This document shows, in pieces, positions 1 to 12,087 of a stretch of 64,000 nucleotides of DNA. The stretch's first letter is position 1. Each line of letters begins with the position of its first letter. Under the pieces are notes generated by a model. The model worked only from the letters and a program-made list of their open reading frames with translations. It had not been told where the DNA came from and did not search any database. Origin of the DNA: Owenia fusiformis (Eukaryota > Annelida > Polychaeta > Sabellida > Oweniidae); the NCBI GenBank assembly GCA_903813345.2, contig CAIIXF020000007.1, positions 8,249,730 through 8,313,729 on the forward strand, read 5' to 3'. A program made the position numbers and the translations under genes.

Positions 1-111
1 CATTGAATTATGTCTGCCAAAAAATAGCAATATGTGCCATCTGACGAAATATGGTGTAGTATATTAAAGTCTGACTACTAAGAGTACTATTAATACATTT
101 TGTTTTTTCAG

Positions 112-3100
112 TACCTTCGACTGCCACTCCAGGAACTACACCTACCGGTACTCCACCAATTGGTACCACACCAGCCAATGTGGATGTTTGCGAGAACGTC
201 ACTGAGATTTCAGGCTGCCCTGCCTCGTGCCCTGAAGGCAAGTTTTGCGATGGTAAAGACTGCGTGAGCAGAATTGACTGCCCTTGCGTTATCAACAATC
301 GATATGTTAAGGTAATATCTTTATTCTCTCGTTGCCATAGAAACTGATGACCATCATATTTTATGAAACGTTTCATATGATTCATTTTCATTACATTTAT
401 TTCGATGGAAATACTGGCGTTAAAATGCAATAAAATTCGTCAACACATCATTGCATAAACTAGATACTATTGTACCAATGAACTAATTATTGCTAATTAA
501 TCAAACCATCAAATCAAACCATTATTTCACAAATCTAATATCGCTATGAATACAACACAGATCATACAAAATTTGATGACTTAATTGATTCCAGCCTGGA
601 GAGTTCTTTGAAACTGAGAACTGCGAGACGTGTACTTGTTTCAATGGCCAATTGAAATGTTATCCCAAAACAGAATGTCCACCTTGCCCCGATGGACAAA
701 TGCCCAAACGAGACCAAGAGACACAATGTCAATGTACTTGTCTTCCGTGAGTATATTCATTTATTTAAGTTGAATTCAAGATCATATACATGACGTAAAA
801 ATGGGTTTTTACTATAATCAACATTTAATCATAAAAAACACATCGAAATGGTTGATTTTACAGTTATACGACAGATAGAATACAACATGAAACCATACAT
901 CAAAAAATGCCCAAAAACGTTCAACTTTCTTTTGACTAAAAGTCTCTTAATTCTCCAGTTGTGTTGATGGTGGATGGATGTGTGACAACTTTGAGTGTAT
1001 TCCACCTGAAGCAAGATGTGATGGTGTCATTGACTGCACTAATGATGAGTACGACTGTGGTAAGTCATTGTACCAACCATATTGTATTATATATGCTAGC
1101 CTAAGTACTGAAGCTTCTTCTATTATGACGTTCGGTTTATTTATAAAAACAAATATACTTTTTCTGCATTTGGTTGATTCATTTTGAACTAATTAATGCA
1201 TGGCTCTTGTTTTAGCAAGCACAACTGCAGCACCAACCACTACTCCACCGGTGTCGACTAGAAGCACTCCTTCGGGTACTGGAACAACTCCATCTGGTGT
1301 AGAGACAACACCTTCTGAAGGAGAATCCACGCCCTCTAAAGAAGAGACTACACCTGAAGGTGAGAAGACCACGCCCTCTGGTGTAGAGACTACGCCCTCT
1401 GGAGTAAAGACAACACCTTCTGGTGAGAAGACCACGCCCTCTGGTGTAGAGACCACGCCTTCAGGAGTAAAGACAACACCTTCAGGTGAAAAGACCACGC
1501 CCTCTGGAGGAGAGACTACACCTTCAGGTGAGAAGACCACGCCCTCTGGAGTAGAGACTTCACCTTCAGGTGAGAAGACCACGCCCTCTGGAGTAGAGAC
1601 TACACCATCTGGCAAGGAGACGACTCCAGAAGAAGGCAAGACAACTGGACCACCATCAGTGTCTGGCTCCACACCATCTGGCGAGGTGACAACACCATCA
1701 GGAGAGAAGACAACCCCATCAGGAGAGAAGACAACACCCTCAGGTGTAGAAACAACTCCAAAAGAGGAAACTCCGGGTACAATCAAAACTTGTCCCGTAT
1801 GTCCCACATTGATAGTGCCAGTTCTTAAACCTGGTGAAGTGGCTGTCATTAAAGAAATCCTCGGTGGGTGTTGCGAAGAGTATGAAGTCATTTGTAAACC
1901 TGATACGTGTCCCGAGGTTGACATCATTTGTGAGGCTCCAAAGAGAGTATATTCCATAATAGGAGAATGCTGCCAGGGCTTTGAATGTAAATGTCCACCT
2001 ATTGATGAATGTAACGTTACACCTGAACCGGAATGCCCACCTGGCTACCAGACCGTACAAAGGGTGGATGAATGTGGTTGTGTTAGCTACGAGAACTGCA
2101 GTAAGTAAATCAAATGAATCTAGTGTGTTGTTTTTCATCCCAAATAATTGTTTCAAACAGATATATATTTGACTAAATGGCGCTTTGAATTTATTAAGGA
2201 AAGGGCTCATTTCATAATGATAAGAGCTTCTACTTTAAAATGTGTTTGCGCCATGTTGTCTCAGCCGTATCTTTGTGAACCGACATTAAAGTTTAGCCTT
2301 CACAAAATTCATCTGGGGTTTGTCATTGCGATTCTAAATATCAGTATCAACATTTTACATTCTCTAGTCTTCTCTTACACATTAAAACAAAGGACAGACG
2401 AAAACGTGTAAAAATATTAAATTTCTACATTTAAGAATTATATTTGACTCACTTTAAACTGTGTTATTTCTTGACTTTTAGCTAAACAATCAGTATGTAT
2501 CATCAGAAGCACATATACATACGACGAAGAGGGCAACCAAGTTCCAAGACCAGAGCCTATTACCATTGTCAAGCAGGTAAGAGTTCATTTATAAATAATT
2601 TGGGAATATGGTCGTGGTGCAAATGGAGTCATGGTATAATCAGATTAATTTTAGGTTAACATGGAATGACAGGGAGGTGCCCCGACATCAATATATAATG
2701 CATGAGGCTTTGAAAATAAAGAATTCTTGAATATTATATGTTTAAACAAATTATTTTTATTTATACTTTTGTAGCCTGGAGAGACGTGGGACGAGGGAGA
2801 TTGCAGGAGCTGTGAATGTACAGCTAGTCCATCTGGCATCCCTGGTGAATACGAACCACTATGTTCTGAACAGACATGTCCCGCCCCACCACCAGTAAGT
2901 TCTAAAGACTGAATACATTTGTAGTCATTCAATGATTTAGTTTTGATTTTCCATTAGCGCTTGCTCGCTAGACCTTGACAATTGTATGAACCAGTTGCTA
3001 CTTATATACATTCAAACAGTTATCCATAAAAGTGATGAACTGAATAGTACATTTTGTTTAATCATATTTTTCTAGCACCAATACGTCATTCTTTGTTATA

Positions 3101-5194
3101 ACATTTTTCTGTCCTGACGTTTAGGCATATGACCTTGGAGATAAGATTCCCGGGGAATGTTGTAGACCACTTGTGAAGAATCGATGTATCATCAGGATTG
3201 ATGGTGAAGACGAGACATTCAATGTAAGTTCTTGCAATCACTTTGATTCAACTATTGATTCATAGCATTGATATTTAGAATGACTTTTCAAAAGCATTTG
3301 ATAAGGTTTGCTTATTATTTTATTTAGTAGTTAAAACTAATCTTAGTACAATTTACTATTCATTATTGTGAAGCTAGACCTGTGGTGTAATTTGGTATAT
3401 CTAAAAGTGGAATAAAACGTGTCTTCTATTATTTTTAAATATACTTTTATCTCATGGAACTAATCTTTCATACTCGGCAATATGTTTGAATTTTGATTTG
3501 GCTAGACCCTGACAGGAAATTTTGTTATTTCATATCTTAATTCTGCCATGAATTTTTTATTTTTATAAAGGTTGATGATGAGTGGAGTAACCCAGACACA
3601 CCTTGTGTATCATACAAGTGTGTCCGTAGTCCCGATGGAGATGCCATTGTTGAAACAGCCACCGGACTCTGCTGTGTCGTCAACGGCATATCATATCAGG
3701 TGAATATGAACGGGATGTCTAAAAGTATTTTCAAAGACGGGTTTTATTAAATCCACCAAACTCTGTTTGTTAGAAGTCATAGATGGTTTGGGTTCGTCAA
3801 CGCCCGATCATTAATCAGAACATAAATCTTACATATCAAGCTGTATATAACTTTAAGCTATGATTCTATTTCTTTACACACCTTGTACATGACAATTACA
3901 TATTTATGGAACAAACATTTGAAAGAAAGTAGAGATCAGACTATTGATGATTACAAAATGATTGCAGCCTGGTGAGATGATCCCATCAAACAGGACTTGC
4001 TATGAGGCTATCTGTGATGCTTCTGAGCATGGAGCCCTTGTAATAGAGTCTACCATCAACTGTGTGCCACCAAATAGGACATGTGCCCAGGTAAACTCTC
4101 AAGTTTGATTATTTACCATTTTTAAGTTGGAACAAGTATTTTAGTGGGCAGTGAATCGAAATACAGATTATACTCACGTGTAAAGCGTCATGTATGACAA
4201 ATTAATGAGAAAAAGTATTATGACCTGTACCCATGATAACCTTTCAAGTCTGATTAGTTGCCATATAGTGTGCATCCTCCTAAGCAGGTGTCATATTCTG
4301 GATTTTGAAGCCCTGTGATCGGAGGATGTATAGTGTGCAGTAAATCAAAATAAAGACTATGCTCATGTGGAAACCGGATTGTATGACAACTTATTGATGA
4401 AGTGGAGGCTTAATTTAATAAATAGCTTTAATTCATGTTTCTTTGTATATGTTGCAGGGTGAAGATCCTGTTGATGAGAGTGGATGTTGTAGGAAATGTA
4501 TACCCAGTAAGTTTAATTTTTGGTCAATACACTTGGGTTACCGTTTATACGGGTCACAACAGATTACAATTGTGTGGAAGTTTACTTGATTTAATTAATT
4601 CACGTTATTGCAGGAAATAACAAAGGGTTAATGTTATCTGGGTAGGTAATATTATCTACGATTAAGCAGATCATATATTTGGTACTGAAAAATTGAATTC
4701 GATCAATAGCATACACAGGATCAACGTTGATATTGTAATAATCAATCAGTACCTAACATTATATAAATTTATGTAGAACACCTGTAGAATATATTGCCTC
4801 AATCTGTAAATCTTGAAAACTGAAACAGACCGATATATCTTAAACACCTTTCTCTTCTTCAGGTGAACCAAAAGTATGTGATACCTGTAGACCAGTTCTT
4901 GTGTTTGGACAGCCTCAGGATTCTATTGGCTACCTGACTTCCGAAAAACAAGGAATGCTTTGCTCAAATAAGGATGTTGTTGACGGATTCTACGAGTGCT
5001 CTGGATTCTGCGACTCGCGCGCACAATACTCCACGTGGACAATGGCGTTCGTTAATGACTGTGATTGTTGCCAACCAAGAAAAACTGAGAGTAAATTTAT
5101 TACATTGACTTGCGATGATGGTTCAACCATAACAAAGAGCTACCAAGTCCCAAGCGAATGTGGTTGTGGCGCATGTACCGGTGCAAGGAGATGA
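112..5194 (+). CDS. C-terminal part of a gel-forming mucin / von Willebrand factor-like secreted glycoprotein (5' end outside window)
   Basis: Eleven exons join in a continuous frame: 112-311, 595-746, 959-1059, 1216-2100, 2482-2576, 2775-2894, 3125-3223, 3571-3699, 3968-4090, 4458-4506, 4863-5194 (stop TGA). All have AG/GT borders. In order they encode a Pro/Thr linker and a TIL-like cysteine-rich module, a VWC-like module, a short LDL-receptor class A module (CDGVIDCTNDEYDC), a long Thr/Ser/Pro repeat exon, several VWC modules, and a final cysteine-knot (CTCK) of about 100 residues ending CGCGACTGARR. This order is that of mucins, hemocytins and VWF-like proteins, in which PTS regions carry O-glycans and the CTCK dimerises subunits through disulphides in the secretory pathway. 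It should be a structural, extracellular polymer-forming protein. Upstream VWD domains would be expected outside the window. Which family member it is cannot be decided from the tail. The family call is firm and exon ends are good to a few bases. Confidence 0.85.
1267..1765 (+). repeat. 21-bp tandem repeat coding the mucin PTS domain
   Basis: Inside the 1216-2100 exon about two dozen 21-bp units encode the heptad T-P-S-G-x-x-T (for example TPSGVET, TPSGEKT). Pro, Ser, Thr, Gly, Glu and Lys dominate, and the Thr/Ser sites are expected to be O-glycosylated. Units are nearly identical, which points to recent expansion. The antisense strand is also open here for 254 codons, which is a by-product of the repeat and not a gene. 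Confidence 0.85.
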
Positions 5195-5560
5195 TGAGCC
5201 TCGCAATAGATCTAAGAACGTTTATAAACAATCATTCAATACTCAGTACTAATTTATAAATTTACTGTACAAAAAAATCTGAGATTTAAAAATGGAATCA
5301 AAGCGGAAGACATACATAGTGTAAAATCAAAACATTGTTTTAAGAGGTTTTAATTGTATAATTTATTTTATGTCTGTACAGCATAATACATGCACAATAT
5401 AGGGTTATCTCATAGACCTTCATCTATATTTCTATCACTTGACTATCAGTTTTGAAAAATATGATTCAGTTTAAAATTCTAAAGTTTAAAGATGCCATTT
5501 TATTTTTATATATATTATTATAGTAGCTGTATAGGCTTGTCAGATTCTCCCCAAGATAAA

Positions 5561-5573
5561 AATAAAGAATAAA
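5561..5573 (+). promoter_or_regulatory. Tandem polyadenylation signals of the mucin-like gene
   Basis: Two overlapping-spaced AATAAA hexamers (5561-5566 and 5568-5573) lie about 370 bases after the stop codon at 5194, in an AT-rich 3' UTR. They are the first such signals downstream of the stop. Confidence 0.6.
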
Positions 5574-5670
5574 GAAATATAAACAAATGTTACGCTGTAG
5601 TTAATGTTGCTATCATAGGTGTAATAACCTTCGATAACAAGTCGCTACTACAGTCTCAGCTGTAGTGGCT

Positions 5671-5740
5671 AGCCCTTATGGCTGAGGGGTAGAGCATTTG
5701 ACTCTGAGAGAGGTCCTGGGTTCGATTCCCGTACGGGACA
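5671..5740 (+). repeat. tRNA-like sequence, probably head of a tRNA-derived SINE
   Basis: The stretch has a Pol III A-box-like TGGCTGAGGGG at 5678-5690 and a perfect B box GGTTCGATTCC near 5720. The T arm folds well. The anticodon arm is shortened and the acceptor stem pairs poorly, so it is not a standard functional tRNA. About 80 bases of unrelated sequence follow before AT-rich DNA resumes, as in a SINE body. Confidence 0.5.
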
Positions 5741-6761
5741 TCGAATTTAGCACATTCTCTTTCGAGTCTAGTATCTGGCTCGGTAGACTACAACTCTCCG
5801 ACGGACGTGCCAAAGAGTCGTTACCAGAAAATAGCATTTTGCATAGACGTTTTAGAAATAGATGAACATTGGGCCAGAAACAGTTTTACCCAAAACTGGG
5901 GGAACAGCAGAAGAATACTTTTATCAGGCTCGTTGAAGTATATAACTCTTGCTCTTGTGAGAAAATGAAAAGGACGTTTAATTTGAAATCAAACTCAGTT
6001 TTTCTCTGCAAAATCCTGATTAAGCATCAAATTGATCTAAATAAGAAAAGAATTTTAAACCAAGGCTTATAATTGACACGTTGTTTATAACTACAACCCA
6101 AAACTGTCAGATTAGTTTACCGAGCAAAATAATACTGTCGTTGAAAACTAAACAATGTCCAGAAATCAAGCCAAATACCAGAATGCTTGTTCATTGTTAC
6201 ACAAATGAGATTACTACAAACTGCAAATGTTTGCATCCAAATTGGCTCACTTGATTATTAAGAATTTATAAGCAGCTCTTTATTTCTTTTATAACAACAG
6301 GGTTAAATAATGTAATTTATATATAATTATGTCAATACTTAAGCCAGATTTAGCCAAACTACCAGATCGTGTGGACACACCTAGAACTGTTAAAAACTTA
6401 CCTGAAATTTAACAATACTAAAGAACGAACAACGTTACCGTCAATAAGGAATCACAAACATTTGGATAAAAAAACATTAAAGACATGGGAATTTGTAACT
6501 TTTAATATACGTCCATTCATGAAGGGAATATTTCAAACAATAGGAAAAAATATCATGAGTAATTGACGCTGCGACACCGATCACTGATATCAAACACTAT
6601 TGGTATCCCTAACAATGATATGTGATTCATCGATAGTCATCCTCGATCTTCACAAAGCTAAAAAGGAAATGTTAAAATGGTAGACAAAAGGATATGATTA
6701 CTAACAGATTTAAACAAATTAAAACCTACAGACATAATCAACAATAAAACTAACATCACTG
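5741..6761. other. Intergenic, no gene seen
   Basis: AT-rich sequence with only short open frames (for example 5869-6072 and 6369-6566) that show no compositional or domain signal. It separates the mucin-like gene from the intronless gene at 6762. Confidence 0.6.
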
Positions 6762-7997
6762 ATGCAATACTCGATGTTCAAAATGAGGGCTTGTTCCCGA
6801 CGGATGTGGCTGAAATGTGGACTGACCATAATGCTGTTGGGTTTTGTCGGGTCGATGACAAAGTTCTTCTGGAACGAGGAGACATTTGATACACAGTATA
6901 TAATTGGAACTAACATTGAGGTAGCCCGAAGTACAATGAAACTTGAAAAGTTATCCATCCCTGGATATGATGACGATACGGACGAATATTTCAAATCTGT
7001 TAAAGATACTAATTATATACCGATAAACTGCCCGATAAATATCACATTGTTTACAGTTTTCCATGAGGGTCTGCGTGCAAAGGAAGTCCTTCAGAACAAC
7101 ACGCTTTTGAATTGGATGCAACTCCAGAGACATTGTATCAGACCAGTGTTCTACTCCAATAACTCCGTGGGTATTTTAGCAGGCAAGAAGTACCACGGGT
7201 GGCAACATCATCCCCTCTCCGCCAACATGATTGCGCGTAATAATGTTATCTTGAGGGAGCTGTTCTCCGAGACGTTCAAAAGGCACAACAGTGACTTTTA
7301 CATGTTTGCATACGCAGATTTGTTATTCCATGGTGATAGTTTGCTCAAAACACTCTCAGCAGTCAAGAATTATGTGCAAAAGGCAAAATTGGAATATTTC
7401 ATCATATCAGGCTCAAGATACGAAGTGCCATTTTACAATAGCCGGTACAAGATTACGAAGAAATTAAGAATTGGAGATGATATTGAAATTGAAAATATAC
7501 AACTTGAACGCAAGCCTCTTCACATAAGTAAAATTGAATATTTCATCACAACTAAAGACAGTTTTCCATGGGATGTCGTCCCTGACTTAGTTGTTACAAC
7601 TCTAGCCCCTGATCCACTCCCGGCATTCTGGTTCCCCATGTACGCAAACAAGCTAGGCATCGCAACATTTGATATATCACGTTCGATATCACCTTTAAGA
7701 CAAGCAGGACTCATGCCTAATATAATGGACAGGGAACACAGAATGGCTACGAAACTGAACACGTTTGTCTTTATCAAATCTTTTACGAAGTACTGCCTTT
7801 ACAAGCCTGTTATTCACTCCCATGTAATACCGCAAATATCCACCTTGAACTGTTTCAAATTAAGAACTTTGCAGGGAAAAGATGGGAGTATAAACGTGGA
7901 AAATTCCATGACATATTCGGATAATGAGTGTAAATATAGGTACCCGATAATGATACCAATGTTAGAACGGGATGAAAATTTTTGGGATATATTATAA
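6762..7997 (+). CDS. Intronless type II membrane protein, glycosyltransferase-like (411 aa)
   Basis: A single uninterrupted frame of 411 residues. Residues about 18-36 (LKCGLTIMLLGFVGSMTKFF) form one hydrophobic segment preceded by basic residues, the signal-anchor layout of Golgi type II enzymes. The luminal part holds blocks I associate with invertebrate GT-A-like nucleotide-sugar transferases: NITLFTVFHEG, FYMFAYADLLFHGDSLLKTL (position of the usual YANxDILF) and YFITTKDSFPWDVVPDLVV. The second Asp of the usual DxD-like block is not aligned cleanly, and the block after PDLVV (normally GRPAxDN) is altered, so catalytic competence is uncertain. Met6 or Met8 are alternative starts; 6762 is the first ATG. 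An AATAAA at 8088-8093 fits as polyadenylation signal. Being intronless among multi-exon neighbours, it could be an expanded or retroposed family copy. That it is a real gene is likely; its function is a tentative family resemblance. Confidence 0.6.
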   Translation: MQYSMFKMRACSRRMWLKCGLTIMLLGFVGSMTKFFWNEETFDTQYIIGTNIEVARSTMKLEKLSIPGYDDDTDEYFKSVKDTNYIPINCPINITLFTVFHEGLRAKEVLQNNTLLNWMQLQRHCIRPVFYSNNSVGILAGKKYHGWQHHPLSANMIARNNVILRELFSETFKRHNSDFYMFAYADLLFHGDSLLKTLSAVKNYVQKAKLEYFIISGSRYEVPFYNSRYKITKKLRIGDDIEIENIQLERKPLHISKIEYFITTKDSFPWDVVPDLVVTTLAPDPLPAFWFPMYANKLGIATFDISRSISPLRQAGLMPNIMDREHRMATKLNTFVFIKSFTKYCLYKPVIHSHVIPQISTLNCFKLRTLQGKDGSINVENSMTYSDNECKYRYPIMIPMLERDENFWDIL

Positions 7998-8087
7998 GCT
8001 ATTTAGAAGATATTAAAAGTGTATAATATTTCAAGATTTCCAAATCTTAATCGATACATTCATTGAATGTGATTGCTTGCAATTGAT

Positions 8088-8093
8088 AATAAA
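8088..8093 (+). promoter_or_regulatory. Polyadenylation signal of the 411-aa gene
   Basis: AATAAA 91 bases after the stop codon at 7997, at a typical distance for a short 3' UTR. Confidence 0.5.
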
Positions 8094-8169
8094 TGCATCA
8101 ACACTTGTCGATTCATAATTAGAATCAATTTATTGTATTGAAATTAGATACTAGAGATATACCAGTATA

Positions 8170-8370
8170 CAGGCCCGTAGCCAGGATTTACCAGGGAGGG
8201 GAGGGGTTTTACCAAGGGGGGTTTGCCAAGTTTTTGCCAAGGGGGAGCTTTTTGACAGTTTTGGCAAAAAAATCATGCGAAATGCGCTCAGAATGGTGAA
8301 AAACTGCATCATTTTGAAAGAATTTCTGGCCAGGGGGTGCAGCCTCTCCCTCCCCCTGGCTACGGGCCTG
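8170..8370. mobile_element. 201-bp MITE with 16-bp perfect terminal inverted repeats
   Basis: The ends are exact inverted copies: CAGGCCCGTAGCCAGG at 8170-8185 and its reverse complement at 8355-8370. The element is flanked by a 6-bp direct repeat AGTATA (8164-8169 and 8371-8376), consistent with a target-site duplication. It contains no coding capacity. Related relics lie at 18831-18970, 29627-29720 and 51570-51660. The superfamily is not assigned. Confidence 0.8.
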
Positions 8371-8376
8371 AGTATA

Positions 8377-10278
8377 TGAATCTCGGGTACTTGCCTACAG
8401 TACACGTATGTGTAGTTATAGATTTCAATAGTACAGTTTCCATTAAGATTTCATAATCTCGCCAAATCTCGTTTTTCGTGAGATTTTAAGAGATTTGCAT
8501 ACGATTTGCATACACCTTTCCTACTTTTCAATGGCATATTTGAATTCAGTGAAATGTTTTCTACAAAAATAACTTTGAATAACAAGAATAACTTGCACAG
8601 TTATGTTATTTAAATCATTTCCCACGATTTTCTCAACTTTTCTAAAAAGAAAACGTGGGTCAAATAAATCTCTATTGATGCAATTTTTTCTAAAAACATT
8701 GGTTTAACAACCAAATTTTGATGATTATCACACTATGTACATTAGCAAGGCCATCCTATGGTAAACCATCCAAGTTTTAGACAGTTTCAACCAACACTTT
8801 GAAATCAAATCGCTATTCCGAGATCTTAACACATAAGTCTATGGTAGTCTGGCCCAAATAAAAAGCTGAATAAAAGATGGCAGCACTAGTTTTAATTTGT
8901 TTATGTGTGTCCAATACCAGCCAATCAGAACACGCTATTTTACATAACTGCATTCCATAGTGTGAAAATAATTTTAGCTCAAGACTCAATGCATTGTGGA
9001 ATGGCCATTCCTTTCAGGCGTTGTTTCCTTAAAGTGTGCGCCTGATCCGGCTACGTATAGCACAGAGTTTATACTGGCGGATTAGACTAGTTCATTTTTT
9101 ATATGTGTGTGAAAGCTTTCTCTTATTTGCGTTTTTTCGTTTAGTACGGTTCTGTTATAATTGCCGAGGTCATATAACCGGGATAAAACAATGATTATCG
9201 TTGACTGCCCACACACAAAACATTCGTTGAGTGAACAGTGTTATTACAAACAACAGGCTTTAGAATACAAAGCGTAGTGTGATAATAAGCTGTACACTAC
9301 CACTGCTGCATGTACATATTACTAATTTACTAGGGCTCCCAAAGAGTGGATAGGGAGGTTGTGTTTGTCACTTTTAAATTTTACATTTCAAAATTGACAT
9401 TTTACATGTCATAATTTGTTGGTTTCATTCGTTTAGCCAATCAAAACATTGTAAAACAATAAATTGTCTGTTACGTACAATCAATTTTGTTCAGTTTTGA
9501 TTAGTTGTCAGAATAAAGTTACGTTCATCTGAATCCATGTATCAAAACAAAAATCCTATTTTCACTTCAAAATACTTCAGTGAGATGAAGGCTCGGAATT
9601 GTCACATGCAATAACTTATTGTCGTATTCGTTATTTTATCTTCTCGATAGTAGCATTTAGTCGCACATTTGATGCCAGGTCACCTTGTCGCGTACCTCTT
9701 GGGGAACCCCACATTTATGTGTGTACTCATGGAAGTAAATTCCCCGGTGTAGCCGAGAGCCACAAACTTTTCAACAGGTTCGAAATGACCAATTTCTGTC
9801 ATATATACTCTAAATATTTTATTATTTAGCACCTACAAAGTATTGCTAATAACCATATGTAATTTCAATAAGGAAACTTATCTGGCTACATGTAAATTCA
9901 ATATCAACATATAGCTGTTCTCTCAACACGTCCTGGCTTACCTTGTGGTGACAAACCCTGGATTTTCGCTATTTATAGTTTATCAACACCCGGACGCATG
10001 CGCATTTTATAGTTTATCGGGCACTTTAATAAACACTCGATGCAAGCATCTCGTGCAAATATTGGAAAGCAACACCTTTAAGGAATGGTAATTCCACATT
10101 GCACTGAGTTCAGGGCTTAAATCCTTAAAAATAGAAACTATCCCATTATACAGGGCGTTCAATAACTATTGCTAATATTATGCTTTGACCTTTGTTCTCT
10201 TGCTTTTTTCTTATATCAAACAAACAAACAAAGCTTAGAATACAACAACATCAGATGTATTTTACCAGATTCGTCAAT
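8377..10278. other. Intergenic, no gene seen; 3' flank of the lyase gene at its upper end
   Basis: AT-rich with only short frames lacking domain signals. On the minus strand an ATTAAA (10025-10030 on the plus strand as TTTAAT) lies about 250 bases past the stop of the lyase gene and is a possible polyadenylation signal. Confidence 0.5.
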
Positions 10279-12087
10279 CTAAAAAGACGGTTGGTGATCC
10301 CAGACTTCAAAGTTCTTGTAATAAGTGTACGTATCTGTAGCAGAAGCCCATTCAGAAGTGGACCCACCAAAGAACGTAGAGAAATAGATGGCGTTTGTCG
10401 AGACGCTGGATGCACCACGGTAGCTAATGTCCGTCATTGAGAGGATTCGTCGTCCATCAATCCACACCCGTAAGGTACCGTCCCTTCGTCCAGGTGTATT
10501 CATTCTTAAATAACGTTGTATTATAATACTATACACTCCCCTACATAAGTTTTGCGAACGGAAGTCCCCTTTTGGAAGATTTATGAAAGCCAGTATATGT
10601 TTGGCGATTTAGAAAAATCTTCAAAGTCAGAACTATTGCAATAAAGGTACAAAATTAAGATGCATACTGTACATTGACAGACTTTAATATGCTATCAAAT
10701 GAAAACTTTCAATTACCAAACTTATAAAGTGTAACTTCAAGAATCCAAATTTTCCCCGTCTGTTATCAACCACACTTCAATATTTAGAAAATTCATTTTA
10801 TTAATAAAGAGTATGGTTACCGTACATATTGTTGAATTCTGATCCATCGACCCTTTCTAAAGCGGAATGATCCCCGTCCAACAGAATGACCGTACACAAA
10901 GTTGCAGTGTACTCTAGGACGGCGACAAAAGTCACTAGCCTGCGTCATGGGGGTATAAAGATAGACCTCCCCATCTCCATTTCTCCTCCACATGTATCTT
11001 AAAGCATATTAGAAAGCTAAGTCATAAATTCAGAATGGGACTGGTGGATCCCAATGAGGTTAGCTAGGAGTACGAATTATAGTCATACCTCTGGTGCATG
11101 AAATGGAATGAACTAAACTTAAACGTGATAGAGAAGCACTGGCGAAAGGTATTCTCCCTCTAGACGAACGGGTGGGGCTTAGCAGACACATTTGAAATGA
11201 TGCAACATCGTAAGTATTAAATGATCTGACACTTGACAGATTTTAATGATTTTGCGACTGATGTGCCATATTTTAATGATGCGCTATCAGTAATGAATAA
11301 AGACATACCGTGTTGAATAACATCTTGACGAACTCCCGCCGCTGCATGAGCCACTTCCTCCATATAACCCAGGTAGCTTCCCACCCAGCACAAATTGGAA
11401 GTTTGGGGCGAAATAAATCTAAGCGGAAAGCGATATTGTAATGTCAAGTGACGTGTAAGTGAATACTGATATACAATTTAATATGTACCATAAATATATT
11501 AATTGTAGATGTACATGTGATTGTATTTTATTGTATTGTGTTGTATTGTATTGTATCGCATTGTATTGAAATGGAGTTTTTATAGTTTAGGATACCTCGT
11601 ACGTCAGCGTACAACTTCGACGAGATGGAAACGGACTTGCATGGAACTGCACACCTCCAACATTTCCCCGTGCTCGTGCATAGGAACCTCTCTTATAGAA
11701 TACTCTCAGTACGGTGCCTGATCCTCCTGCCGGGTCACTGACTACCCTCATGTTCTCCCGGCGCGATACCCTATGTGCAGACCATCCCGCCAGCGGATCG
11801 CCACTCCTCGGAAAAGGAGGCTGGCGCCATAAAACTCTGCTCTCAATGGAGCCTGGGTAAATTCAAGAGGGGTATACATGATCAGCATCCTAAAATACCA
11901 CTTTTGTTTGAGACAATCTAAACAGTTGATCCAGGTCGCATCTCGTAAAAAATTCAAAATCAATGATATTTTTGTATATATATGCATGTTCGTCTTGCAT
12001 CCACTTTCACTATAGCGAGTCTAACGTAAATTGTATTAACTTACCAAGGAAGAAAATAGACAGGAAGACCAGCGACAACGAGAACAT
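10279..12087 (-). CDS. Secreted PL14-like polysaccharide lyase (alginate lyase-like), complete, 270 aa
   Basis: Five minus-strand exons join in frame: 12045-12087, 11596-11852, 11309-11418, 10821-10997, 10279-10504 (813 bases with stop). Exon 1 encodes a hydrophobic signal peptide (MFSLSLVFLSIFFL). The mature chain carries blocks typical of polysaccharide lyase family 14: LRVFYKRGSYARARGNVGGV, FQFVLGGKLPGLYGG, and near the C-terminus GTLRVWIDG and FFGGSTSEW followed by DTYTYYKNFEVWD. Mollusc PL14 enzymes of this length (about 270-290 residues, abalone and sea hare) cleave alginate or related uronates by beta-elimination during algal digestion. The Lys in GGKLPGLYGG is conserved and is a likely active-site residue. 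Substrate (alginate versus glucuronan) cannot be read from the sequence. All splice sites are AG/GT and all phases agree. A digestive, secreted role is inferred. Confidence 0.85.
11518..11572. repeat. Pentanucleotide microsatellite in intron 2 of the lyase gene
   Basis: A run of TATTG/TGTTG units, slightly degenerate, inside the intron between exons 11596-11852 and 11309-11418. Confidence 0.7.

Noticed and set aside
1193-1957. 254-codon antisense frame over the mucin PTS exon
   Set aside because: Shadow of the 21-bp coding repeat; the plus strand has spliced domain continuity on both sides.
5671-5740. Functional tRNA gene
   Set aside because: Good B box but shortened anticodon arm and weak acceptor pairing; better explained as SINE head.
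8151-8405. 84-codon minus-strand frame
   Set aside because: Covers the 201-bp MITE and its flanks; no protein signal.
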